Source: Psychroserpens sp. Hel_I_66
Lineage (GTDB): Bacteria; Bacteroidota; Bacteroidia; Flavobacteriales; Flavobacteriaceae
Assembly: GCF_000799465.1 (NCBI RefSeq)
Contig: NZ_JUGU01000001.1
Span: forward strand, 3,778,991-3,842,990
DNA: 64,000 bases
Direction: 5' to 3'
The position numbers were made by a program, and so were the translations under genes. The stretch's first letter is position 1, and every line of letters begins with the position of its first letter. The notes beneath the pieces are model-generated. The model made no database searches. It had not been told where the DNA came from and saw only the letters and a program-made list of their open reading frames with translations. Of the stretch, positions 56,667-64,000 are shown one piece after another.

Positions 56667-57050
56667 TTATTTATACTCAACTATTAAAAAAACCGCAGTA
56701 CTATCTCCAATATTTAATACTTCATGCGTTGAAATTTCGTCTTTACTAAAACTGTAACCCGTTGGAACGTTGACTTCTCGTGTACCTGTGGTATCTGTTA
56801 TTCTAAATGTACTTCCAGCAACCGTGTAACCATAATGTGGATCGTGATAATGTTTTTCATGCCCAACTCCAGGCTCGAAAGTACATCTTAATACACGCAC
56901 GTTTTTGTTGTCTTCAACGACTTCGCAAACCGCTTTATTGTTCCAACCTGCTTCTAAGGGATCTGGTAATTCTGGTTTATTTTTGCATCCCAATAAAATA
57001 ATCGAGATCAATAAAAGGTAATAGTATCTATTGTTTTTTAGGTGTACCAT
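56667..57050 (-). CDS. Cupin-domain lipoprotein
   Basis: A 127-residue lipoprotein (signal YYLLLISIILLGCKNKP). The single cupin barrel shows the metal-binding pattern GVGHEKHYHDPHYGYTVAG (H-x-H type motif) and a second motif SKDEISTHEVLNIGDS. Ligand and enzymatic activity are unknown; it might bind a metal or small sugar-like compound in the periplasm. It diverges from the DUF4846 gene by 64 bases. Confidence 0.85.
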   Translation of the reverse strand: MVHLKNNRYYYLLLISIILLGCKNKPELPDPLEAGWNNKAVCEVVEDNKNVRVLRCTFEPGVGHEKHYHDPHYGYTVAGSTFRITDTTGTREVNVPTGYSFSKDEISTHEVLNIGDSTAVFLIVEYK

Positions 57051-57114
57051 TATTTAAAAATGCTATTTTTATTGACAGTATAACAAAATTAAAGTTTTTC
57101 GCGTTCTATTTACT

Positions 57115-57981
57115 ATGAAGAAATTATTACTTACCATTTTAATCTTAACATCACTTGTAGTTTTGGCATTTCAGTTTAAGCCTGTAAAACGAGTGGTCAA
57201 TACCGTTAGAGCAAGTATTGAAACACCAAGCCTTATTGATAAAGATAGTTTGACCATTACTTCTAGAGTAAATATTCCTGACGGTTACAAACGTGTTTCC
57301 TACGGAAATGGGAGTTTTGAGGAATATCTTCGGAATTATAAACTGAAACCCTTTGGAAGCAAAATTATAAATTACGACGATTCTGAATATTTCTGGCAAG
57401 GTGGTCATATTGGTATTTTAGAAATTCCTGTGCCAAAAAACGGATTGCAACAATGCGCAGATGCACTTATTAGAATTAGAAGTGAATACCTTTGGAAACA
57501 TAATAGAAAAGATGAAATAGGCTTCAACTTTACCTCAGGTCATTATTGTTCATGGAAACAATATGCTGATGGTTACCGACCAAAAATAAGTGGAAATAAA
57601 GTATCGTTTCATAAAACTGCGAGTGCCAATACTTCCGAAGAAAACTTTTACAACTACCTCAATTTAATTTATATGTATTCTGGCACATTATCTCTTTATA
57701 ATGAGCTTAAATCTATTGATGCAAAGGATTTAAAAATTGGTGATATGTTGATTAAAGGTGGCTCTCCAGGGCATATTGTAATGATTTGTGATGAGATTAT
57801 AAATGATAATGGTGATAAACGCTTTTTGTTATTTCAAGGCAATACACCTGCCCAAAGTGTACATTTAGTAAAGAATCTTGAGGATGCGACGTTTTCACCA
57901 TGGTATCAATTGGAGAATGACGCTGTTGTTCCTGTTTCTAATTATACATTTGGGAGTGCAAAGTTTGTGCGATTTAAATAA
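57115..57981 (+). CDS. DUF4846 protein, secreted or membrane-anchored
   Basis: A 288-residue protein with an N-terminal signal/anchor (LLLTILILTSLVVLAFQF). It matches what I remember of DUF4846: INIPDGYKRVSYGNGSFEEYLRNY-type opening, VLEIPVPKNGLQQCADALIRIRSEYLW (in parts), GFNFTSGHYCSWKQYADGYRPK and GDMLIKGGSPGHIVMICD, where the last resembles NlpC/P60-like PGH motifs. Function is unknown. The region of its last 40 codons is duplicated, in decayed form, about 650 bases downstream. Confidence 0.8.
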   Translation: MKKLLLTILILTSLVVLAFQFKPVKRVVNTVRASIETPSLIDKDSLTITSRVNIPDGYKRVSYGNGSFEEYLRNYKLKPFGSKIINYDDSEYFWQGGHIGILEIPVPKNGLQQCADALIRIRSEYLWKHNRKDEIGFNFTSGHYCSWKQYADGYRPKISGNKVSFHKTASANTSEENFYNYLNLIYMYSGTLSLYNELKSIDAKDLKIGDMLIKGGSPGHIVMICDEIINDNGDKRFLLFQGNTPAQSVHLVKNLEDATFSPWYQLENDAVVPVSNYTFGSAKFVRFK

Positions 57982-58000
57982 AGGAATTCAAATAATTTAT

Positions 58001-58438
58001 TTAAATCCTTTGATAAGTATTAATGGTTACATTACCATCTGAAGATGTAGAAATCCTTTCAAATGAAGTATCATCAATATTTAAGACAGTCCAAATTGAG
58101 GGATCGTCACTAAAAGGGGTGTTGATTACAATCATGTTTCCATCAATACTGTAATTTCCACTATAGGGTACATCTGCGCAACCATTGCCATCATCAAAAT
58201 CTACATCAAAGGAAAATACAGGGTCATCAAAAGAGACAATGGTACTAAGACCATTTAAACAATCTAATTCTACAGCTTCTCCATTTAAAGTTCTAGAATC
58301 AATTTTCCAATCTCCAATGATTAATGTTTCCAACTCAGCGATTGAATCATCATCGTTAACAATATTATCATCATTTTTTGAGCAATTAAATAATAAGATT
58401 GCTAGTGCACAAAGGGAAATAAATTTAAAAGTTTTCAT
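58001..58438 (-). CDS. Lipocalin-like lipoprotein
   Basis: A 145-residue lipoprotein (signal FISLCALAILLFNCSKNDD). The mature part contains IGDWKIDSRTLNGEAVELDC and the short beta-strand series YSGNYSIDGNMIVINTPF and WTVLNIDDTSFERIS, the usual 'G-x-W' opening and alternating strands of lipocalin-like domains in Bacteroidota. Ligand unknown. It sits, in reverse orientation, between the DUF4846 gene and the decayed copy of its 3' end, which suggests it was inserted there or that a duplicate degenerated around it. Confidence 0.8.
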   Translation of the reverse strand: MKTFKFISLCALAILLFNCSKNDDNIVNDDDSIAELETLIIGDWKIDSRTLNGEAVELDCLNGLSTIVSFDDPVFSFDVDFDDGNGCADVPYSGNYSIDGNMIVINTPFSDDPSIWTVLNIDDTSFERISTSSDGNVTINTYQRI

Positions 58439-58512
58439 TTTTAAGGAGTTTAATGTTTAACTGGTTTTCTTTTACATCGAAGTAATGTGATAATGTCATC
58501 ATTTAAAAAGCA

Positions 58513-58634
58513 TACATTTAGTGAAAAACTTTGAGTAGGCATCTATTTCTCTTTGATATAATTTGATAGCTATTGTGTTGATTACGGTCTCAAATTATGC
58601 GTATGGGAGTGTCAAGTTTGTGAGTTTTTAATAA
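58513..58634 (+). pseudogene. Decayed 3' end of a second DUF4846 gene
   Basis: The stretch aligns without gaps to 57860-57981, the 3' end of the DUF4846 gene, at a constant offset of 653 bases; by hand about two thirds of the bases are identical. Its last codons read NYAYGSVKFVSF then stop, against NYTFGSAKFVRFK in the intact gene. In-frame stops upstream show that it is not a functional reading frame. The gap 58439-58690 otherwise holds nothing that I can name. Confidence 0.8.
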
Positions 58635-58641
58635 AAAAAAT

Positions 58642-58683
58642 AGGTTTTCCTTTGTTGAAGACTAACTCAAAAAAGGAAAACCT
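58642..58683 (-). terminator. Terminator of the FN3 lipoprotein gene
   Basis: A perfect 12-bp stem (AGGTTTTCCTTT / AAAGGAAAACCT) with an 18-base loop, followed on the minus strand by a T8 run; 8 bases after the stop codon. Confidence 0.75.
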
Positions 58684-58690
58684 TATTAAA

Positions 58691-59404
58691 TTATTCTGTT
58701 GCGATATTGACGAGCACTTCGGCTTCTCCTGTTACACCAATAACATTGTTGTAAAGTGTATCATAATTTTCGTTAACGGTATTGACGCTTACACCTGTAA
58801 GCAATATTCGAAAACTGTTTTCTTCTGGAACAAATGTTACATCACCACTTTGGGACTCATTGGTCCAAGTATACACGTTACCAACGTCGTATGGGAAGTC
58901 ATCAAATCTGTAATCGATAACTTCAATTTGATAAGAACTAGCATCTTCATTTTTAGGTACAACAAATCCATTGCCATAAATAAAACGTGTTCCTTCGCCT
59001 TCTGGGTAGCTATCTCTGATCCAGAATGTTGGCTCTAGGCTTAGAATTATGAGTTCTGGTTCTGTTACAAAAGAGAAATCGTCTTCTGAAATTCCGCCTC
59101 GTCCATCATCTGCTACGATAGTACCATCATAGAGTGTTTCTGGATCTAGACCATTAAAATTGTAAGTCAATGCGGTTCCTCCAATTGAGACCAATTGATC
59201 ATTAAGATAAATGGAATAGGTGACCGGGTCGTCATCGATGTCTATGGCTTCTGTCCATTCTATAGATGCGCCATCTATTCTGGTTTCAAGGATGGTTACT
59301 GAAAATGGTCCTGGAGCAATGTTATCTGGATCGATAGTATCATCTTCCGAAGAACAATTTATTAGAGAAAAAGTAAATAGGATTAAATAGAGGTAATTTT
59401 TCAT
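58691..59404 (-). CDS. Fibronectin type III-like lipoprotein
   Basis: A 237-residue lipoprotein (signal LYLILFTFSLINCSSEDDT). A single FN3-like domain fills residues 30-115: GPFSVTILETRIDGASIEWTEAIDIDDDPVTYSIYLND (in parts), TALTYNFNGLDPETLYDGTI and the FVTEPE end. The C-terminal half is beta-rich (FIYGNGFVVPKNEDASSYQIEVIDY) without known motif. Probably anchored in the outer membrane and possibly surface-exposed. Its terminator overlaps the region of the DUF4846 remnant. Confidence 0.8.
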   Translation of the reverse strand: MKNYLYLILFTFSLINCSSEDDTIDPDNIAPGPFSVTILETRIDGASIEWTEAIDIDDDPVTYSIYLNDQLVSIGGTALTYNFNGLDPETLYDGTIVADDGRGGISEDDFSFVTEPELIILSLEPTFWIRDSYPEGEGTRFIYGNGFVVPKNEDASSYQIEVIDYRFDDFPYDVGNVYTWTNESQSGDVTFVPEENSFRILLTGVSVNTVNENYDTLYNNVIGVTGEAEVLVNIATE

Positions 59405-59590
59405 TTTTAAAAATTTAGTGATTATTTACTATAGCATCGTAAACGATGGAAAAGGTCATCATTAAATCTTCAGTTTTTTGATCTATTTTTTTTGTATTGG
59501 TTTTTGCTCACATTTAAAGAAACATACGATGATTAATAAACAAACTTTAAGCTATTAATTTTAGGGGATTATTAATTAAAGAGTTTGTTT

Positions 59591-59624
59591 AAAGAGCGTT
59601 TTCTTGTTATTGAAAACGCTCTTT
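59591..59624. terminator. Hairpin after the TPR-CHAT gene
   Basis: A 13-bp stem (AAAGAGCGTTTTC / GAAAACGCTCTTT) with an 8-base loop. The T8 run is on the plus strand; on the minus strand only a weak T run follows. Confidence 0.7.
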
Positions 59625-59627
59625 TTT

Positions 59628-61796
59628 TTATGAAAGTCTTTTCTTTTTTATGATTATGGTAATTGAAATACATATAATGATACCGAGTATCATCCAAATG
59701 ATCCAATTATTATTGGTATTTAAATCTATTGGAGCTGTGTCGCCAATAAAAACCAGTCCTGCCCAATATTGCGGAGCATTTGTTCTACCATTTGCTTTGG
59801 CTAGATAATCTAATTTTGCTTTTTGCAAAGCTTTGTCTTTTGGGAGTCCCTTTTTTATATATCCATAAAAGTTTTCAATGATTTGGGCACTGGATTGCTC
59901 GTCAATTTTCCAAAGGCTTGTTAAAATGCTTTCACTTCCTGCGTAGTTAAATGCATGTGCGAGAGAAATCATCCCTTCTCCAGCTTGATAGGTTGGTTTT
60001 CCTGTTTCGCAAGCTGTTAGGATTGCCAGATTGGATGAAAGGTTTTGGTTATAGATTTCGTAGCTGTAAAGCGAATTATGTTCCGAAGAAATGGTATCGT
60101 TTACATTTTTTGCAAAAATAAGTCTTGAGAGTTCTGGTGATATGTTATTGGATTCTGCGTGCGTACCAATATGAATTATTTTATGCTCTTTGGCATTTTG
60201 GGTAAAAATAGCTTTGGAGGCATTTTCGTTGATAAATGAGCTACCATTAAAAATACGAGATGACTCTTGTGCTAAGTTTTTACTGAATGGTTGTGGCAAC
60301 AGTGTTAAATACGTTCTATCTAGATTTATGGAATCTTTTATGGCAATCTCATAATCTGATTTCATTTTTGAGTTGAACTCTGGTGCAAAACCAATAAAAT
60401 TAGAATCGTATCCAATGGTTTTACTGCCTTTATCTACGAGAAACAAACTGTAATTGTATGAGATAACATATGTGTTTAAAAGGCTGTTTTCTGCTAATTC
60501 CTTATGTGATTTTACCAGCTGGTTGGTTAGCATCTCAAAATTTAAATTAAACAGAATTTGATCGGGAATGATGATAACCCGTTCTGTCTTTATATGTGAT
60601 TCTATAGGTTTCCAAAGCGAAAGGTATAAATTATGTAAAACTTCAAAATTAACTTGAGATATTACATTATTATCTTGAATGGAATTTATCTTTTGGGTTA
60701 AATGATCGTTATTTAATTTAAAGATTTTAATGTCTTGGTCATGAATGATAAACGCATAAAGTTGTTGATCTATAAATGTATACCTAACAAGCGTTTTGTC
60801 TACTAAGTTACTTGCTTTTAGCTGCTCATTGATAGATTTGGATATTGAAGCAAATTTTAAGTTATAATATTTGGGATAGTCATCTTTTAACACTTTTAAA
60901 AAGCCTTGCCATTCCTTATTTACTTCAAAAAAAGATTCTAGTGCGTCGTTTTTTGAAATAGATGAACTTAATGCTTCTTTAAGCCTATTTTCTTCCTTTA
61001 TGATATGCTCAGGAATATTGGCATAGTTTATTGAGCTTTGCGAGTTTAACCTATTTCTAATACGATTGTAAAGCATAGACTCATGCAAACCTAAAACTTG
61101 GCTTAAATATGCTTTAGATTTGGTCATCTCATATAGCTCGAGAGCCAATTGTTTGGCATACTCAAACAGTTCGCCATTATTTAAAAGTAAAATAGAAACA
61201 CTACTATCATCTGAAAGTACAGATTTTTGCTCTTCTAGAATAGAAATGGCACTTTGAAGTTCTTGCAATTTAGATTTTAAGAATATACTGTCTTTTTGTG
61301 TTTTTAATTGGTACTCAGCTTTGACTTTGGTTAGTATTGCAAAAGGTTTTTGTACCTCAATGGTTAATTTGCTTAAGCCTGTGTTTTTAGTAAAAATGGA
61401 GTCGTTAAGCAATTCTAAAGCTATTTTGCTTTTTATTAATGCAGCATCATAATGTTCAAGTTTGTATTCAATGCCTGCAAGGTTTAACACTTGATGGTAC
61501 TCTAATAGTGTTTTCTCGCCTTGGTTTTTTACAATGTATTGATAGCCTTCATTTGCCATTTCCGAGGCTTTTTCGGGATAGCCATTTTCAGCATAAAAAG
61601 TAGAAGCCGAATTTATAAAATCTAAATACAGTTCATCATAAGAGTCACCTAGAGCAGATTTGTAATAGTCTTCAGACTTTTGATAACAATTAAAGGCGCC
61701 TTTAATATTATTAGTATCTTCATATAATCTTGCTTTGTAATAATAAGCATCAGCTAACCAATTGAAATAATCACTTGGGTTTTCACTAAATTCCAA
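59628..61796 (-). CDS. TPR-CHAT protein, C-terminal main part (gene is frameshifted upstream)
   Basis: The longest open part (722 residues) of a TPR-CHAT gene. Residues 1-220 contain tetratricopeptide-like repeats (YYYKARLYEDTNNIKGAFNCYQKSEDYY); about 300-690 is a CHAT caspase-like peptidase domain. The catalytic pair is visible: His at about 546 in HIGTHAESNN and Cys at about 596 in LAILTACETGKPTYQAGEG, followed by GSESILTSLWKID. A C-terminal membrane helix (WIIWMILGIIICISITIII) with basic KKKRLS end anchors it. The true start lies upstream (at about 62866, with a signal peptide) but is separated by at least one frameshift near 61851. It could be an envelope-anchored, periplasm-facing protease; substrate unknown. 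Confidence 0.85.
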   Translation of the reverse strand: MEFSENPSDYFNWLADAYYYKARLYEDTNNIKGAFNCYQKSEDYYKSALGDSYDELYLDFINSASTFYAENGYPEKASEMANEGYQYIVKNQGEKTLLEYHQVLNLAGIEYKLEHYDAALIKSKIALELLNDSIFTKNTGLSKLTIEVQKPFAILTKVKAEYQLKTQKDSIFLKSKLQELQSAISILEEQKSVLSDDSSVSILLLNNGELFEYAKQLALELYEMTKSKAYLSQVLGLHESMLYNRIRNRLNSQSSINYANIPEHIIKEENRLKEALSSSISKNDALESFFEVNKEWQGFLKVLKDDYPKYYNLKFASISKSINEQLKASNLVDKTLVRYTFIDQQLYAFIIHDQDIKIFKLNNDHLTQKINSIQDNNVISQVNFEVLHNLYLSLWKPIESHIKTERVIIIPDQILFNLNFEMLTNQLVKSHKELAENSLLNTYVISYNYSLFLVDKGSKTIGYDSNFIGFAPEFNSKMKSDYEIAIKDSINLDRTYLTLLPQPFSKNLAQESSRIFNGSSFINENASKAIFTQNAKEHKIIHIGTHAESNNISPELSRLIFAKNVNDTISSEHNSLYSYEIYNQNLSSNLAILTACETGKPTYQAGEGMISLAHAFNYAGSESILTSLWKIDEQSSAQIIENFYGYIKKGLPKDKALQKAKLDYLAKANGRTNAPQYWAGLVFIGDTAPIDLNTNNNWIIWMILGIIICISITIIIKKKRLS

Positions 61797-62866
61797 AATA
61801 CCTTCATCTAAAAATTTTTCGGCTTCATCATATTCTTTTAAATCCAGGTTATTTGACCTAACAGTATTTTCCCTTTGGAAATCTCAGGGCTGTTTGCATT
61901 TAGATGTTTTCTTTTTTGATTATAAGAATAACTAATAAGTGCTTTGGCTTTTTCGAAATCTCCAATATCCTTGTAAATCCCAGCATAATTATCGATAGCC
62001 TGAAATAAAAATTCTTGCGCATAATCTTTTCTGGCTTCAGTAATATCAGACTTTAGAAACGTATCAAGATTAGAGACAGTTTTCTGCATTGCTATTATAG
62101 CAGCATTTAGATCGCCCTTTATGCTATTAATACCTGCAATATTATTATTGAGAATTGCAGGTCTTAGGTATTTGTTATCTGGCGTAGGCTCAAGTGTTTT
62201 GAGAATTTGCTCTGCTTTTTTATAATATACTAAAGCACTATCGATTTTTGAAGAATACCACATCATACCTCCCAGTGCATTATGGGTGATATATAAGCGC
62301 TCTTTTTTGGTGTCTGGAAATGTTTTATAGGCTTTTAATGCTTTTTTATGATAGTCTAACGCAGTTGTTAAATTACCCATTCTCATATTAAATGTGCCAA
62401 GATTACTGTAGATAATACCAAAAAGTTCACCATTTTTGTTGGGCATCTTATTAGTGTATTCTATAGCCTCCAAATTTATTCACTTGCAGTTTTAGAATCA
62501 CCCATAAATTCATAAAATGAGGCAACTTCAAGTTTTAATTGTCTAATGGCTTTTGGATTTGAAGTAAGGGAAACAATGCGTTTTTCAAAATCTAGAACCG
62601 CTTTTCTGCAGCTTGATTATTTTTGAGTTCAAAATTTATTTGCCTAAATAATACGTGTAATCAGTAACTTCATAAACAATTTTTCTCAATTAGATCTTCA
62701 ATATTTTTCTGCAAATGTTCTTGGGCTATATCAAATTTTTCTTCTGAAATGAGCCTGTCTAACTTTTTCAATTCTGAAATAGAATCCTGCTGTGCAAACC
62801 AACCTGAGCTAAACTCATATGAAAATAAGAGCATAGTATATCTAAGCAATTTTTTAATTGATTCAT
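61797..62866 (-). pseudogene. N-terminal TPR part of the CHAT gene, broken by several small indels
   Basis: The intended protein can be followed through all three frames: start MNQLKKLLRYTMLLFSYEF at 62866 (signal peptide), then AQQDSISELKKLDRLISEEK, INFELKNNQAAEK, AVLDFEKRIVSLTSNPKAI, SFYEFMGDSKTASE and NLEAIEYTNKMPNKNGELFG with further TPR helices (GNLTTALDYHKKALKAYK, KIDSALVYYKKAEQILK). Frame changes are near 61851, 62479 and 62600, and at least two more near 62655-62675; most look like single missing bases. The 211-residue segment 61838-62473 is open. Whether this is real decay or poor sequence cannot be decided here. Confidence 0.75.
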
Positions 62867-62879
62867 AATGAGTTATTTA

Positions 62880-63597
62880 TTAAGCAGTTAGTTGTTTAGT
62901 TTAGATAATAGGCTTTACTGTTATCTGTATTTGAAAGTTCTAGATTAGATTTTGCCTTTTCAATATTTCTTCTTTTAGATATGCCATACCTAAATAATAA
63001 TGAGCATCGTTTACTAAAGAAACTCAGCATTATCAACTGCTTTGTTTAAAAACGATTGCTTTATTTTCGTTTTTTTATAGCAAGATAAGCGATCCTAAAA
63101 GTAATCCGCGTATCATTATCTGGCTGATTTGCTTTTAAAGTCTCCCATTTGCCAATCGCAGTTTTATAATCGCCTTGCTTATAATTCACCATCGCATCAT
63201 AAATCAAGTTAGAGTTGCTACTCATCACGTTGGTAAACCAGGATCTGGCGTAAAATATTTCGCGTACAAACGCTCGTTTTGAGGCACACTATACACCAAA
63301 GTAGAGCAATGGCCAATAAAATTGCTGCTGCTGCTGCTGCATATTTTCCTAAATGTGGAAATGCTCCAATTCTCCTTTTTTCTTCGGAAATCCCTTCGGG
63401 CAAATCCTTATGAAATTCATCTAACTGTTCTTTTAAGGATTGGTTCTCGATACCAAAAATCAACTTTTGATATCCTCAACTTGAGTTCTAAACTCAGGAT
63501 CTTCATTAAGTCTTTTCGCTTTGTTTAGACATGGTATTATTATAGTAAGTTCAACCGTTTCTAGTAATTCTTGTGATATGTCGCTATTATCTTTCAA
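62880..63597 (-). pseudogene. TPR membrane protein of the sigma/CHAT cluster, broken by small indels
   Basis: Joined across frames the product reads KDNSDISQELLETVE, LNEDPEFRTQVEDIK, then SLKEQLDEFHKDLPEGISEEKRR, one membrane helix (AAAAAAILLAIALLW), PQNERLYAKYFTPDPGLPT, MSSNSNLIYDAMVNYKQGDY and TPR repeats ending in KAKSNLELSNTDNSKAYYL. This is the layout of the Bacteroidota anti-sigma-like/TPR protein found between an ECF sigma gene and a TPR-CHAT gene. Frame changes occur near 63466, 63288, 63230 and several times between 62880 and 63080, so no full-length product is possible as the sequence stands. Probable start is the TTG at 63597. Confidence 0.7.
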
Positions 63598-63614
63598 TAT
63601 TTATAATTTAGAGG

Positions 63615-64000
63615 CTAATACTGTTGCACGTAATTTTCCATGCATCTATATTTTTTGTTTCGTACGGAAGATTCTTCGATCCCTAAATCTAAAGCAATAT
63701 CCCGTAATGACTTTTTTTCAAAATAAAAGATCTTTAATAAATCCTTACAAGGCTGACCTAAATCCTTGAAAGCTGTCATTGTTACATTTAATTTTTTCTC
63801 GTACCCATCATCTTCGATATCTTCATCTTGTCTAAGAAATAATGTGCGTTCTTCAGACAATGATTGTGTTTTCTTAAAACGTTTTGACCTTAAAACATCC
63901 ATCCACTTATTCTTCGCGATTTGATATAAATACCCTTGTAAAGCCGAATCATTTTGTGGTGTAAAAGACTCATTTCTAATGTTGTTCCACATGCTTATAA
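63615..64000 (-). CDS. ECF sigma factor of the CHAT cluster, 5' end outside the window
   Basis: The C-terminal 125 or more residues of a sigma-70 family factor: region 2 end (GYLYQIAKNKWMDVLRSKRFKK) and region 4 (LGQPCKDLLKIFYFEKKSLRDIALDLGIEESSVRNKKYRCMENY), a helix-turn-helix for the -35 region. The frame continues past the ATG at 63992 to the window edge, so the start is not visible. Two downstream genes on the same strand (TPR membrane protein and TPR-CHAT protein) make an expected sigma/TPR/CHAT operon. The frame is intact here, unlike the next two genes. Confidence 0.85.
   Translation of the reverse strand, partial: ISMWNNIRNESFTPQNDSALQGYLYQIAKNKWMDVLRSKRFKKTQSLSEERTLFLRQDEDIEDDGYEKKLNVTMTAFKDLGQPCKDLLKIFYFEKKSLRDIALDLGIEESSVRNKKYRCMENYVQQY

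Noticed and set aside
59628..64000. CHAT protein as part of a type III-E CRISPR (TPR-CHAT) system
   Set aside because: No gRAMP/Cas7-11, cas1/2 or array is present; the neighbours are a sigma factor and a TPR membrane protein.

Overview
The window looks like a chromosomal segment of a marine member of the Flavobacteriaceae (Bacteroidota). The DNA is strongly AT-rich, and several genes carry the Bacteroidota promoter word TAnnTTTG upstream. There is a six-gene Na+-pumping NADH:quinone reductase operon, a menaquinone-type UbiE/MenG, the type IX secretion proteins PorT and the DUF5103 plug, a TamL-type Omp85 lipoprotein, many small lipoproteins, and a short RpoD without region 1.1. I see no rRNA, tRNA, CRISPR array, phage or insertion sequence. 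Names rest on motif recognition by eye; no database search was run.

Layout. 1-7.2 kb (+): the distal end of an exopolysaccharide/capsule locus: two glycosyltransferases, UDP-glucuronate decarboxylase, a WcaF-like acetyltransferase, a WecA-like initiating transferase, a Wza-like exporter and a Wzc-like tyrosine kinase. 7.2-9.5 kb (-): rpe, rpoD and a small unknown. 9.5-11.4 kb (-): an ECF sigma factor overlapping a protein that joins an inner-membrane segment to an outer-membrane barrel through a long Asn-rich linker with 23 consecutive AAC codons. 11.5-17.6 kb: a lipoprotein, the proC-proB-proA operon, a helix-turn-helix protein and a GIQIG-repeat protein. 17.6-26.8 kb: a processive glycosyltransferase, rpsO-pnp, two tandem PAS histidine kinases (the second frameshifted), accD, a structured intergenic element, and fba. 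26.8-34.8 kb: tamL, a SpoU methyltransferase, porT, menG and trkA-trkH. 34.8-44.5 kb: two tiny membrane proteins, an aminotransferase, a desaturase, rsmG, a DUF6029-TlpA-Omp28 group and pruA. 44.6-49.7 kb: a DUF6695-like protein, heptanucleotide repeat arrays, apaG, a PLP decarboxylase divergent from a cysteine dioxygenase, and the T9SS plug protein. 49.8-56.6 kb: nqrABCDEF and a small Cys-containing protein. 56.6-59.4 kb: small lipoproteins, a DUF4846 protein and the decayed 3' end of a second DUF4846 copy. 59.6-64 kb (-): an ECF sigma factor, a TPR membrane protein and a TPR-CHAT protein, with many small indels in the last two.

Genes that work together: the polysaccharide locus (initiation, sugar supply, transfer, export, control); proCBA, opposed by pruA elsewhere in the window; pnp with rpsO; trkA with trkH; nqrA-F; cysteine dioxygenase plus PLP decarboxylase, a plausible cysteine-to-hypotaurine route; and the sigma/TPR/CHAT trio, a possible signalling cassette.

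The strongest unexplained signal is a dispersed DNA word, CTTCGGAA (best extended form TTTCTTCGGAAA). I counted it 31 times on the two strands, in several reading frames and in intergenic DNA, where composition predicts about one or two. It behaves like a DNA-level signal such as an uptake, recombination or chromosome-organisation word.
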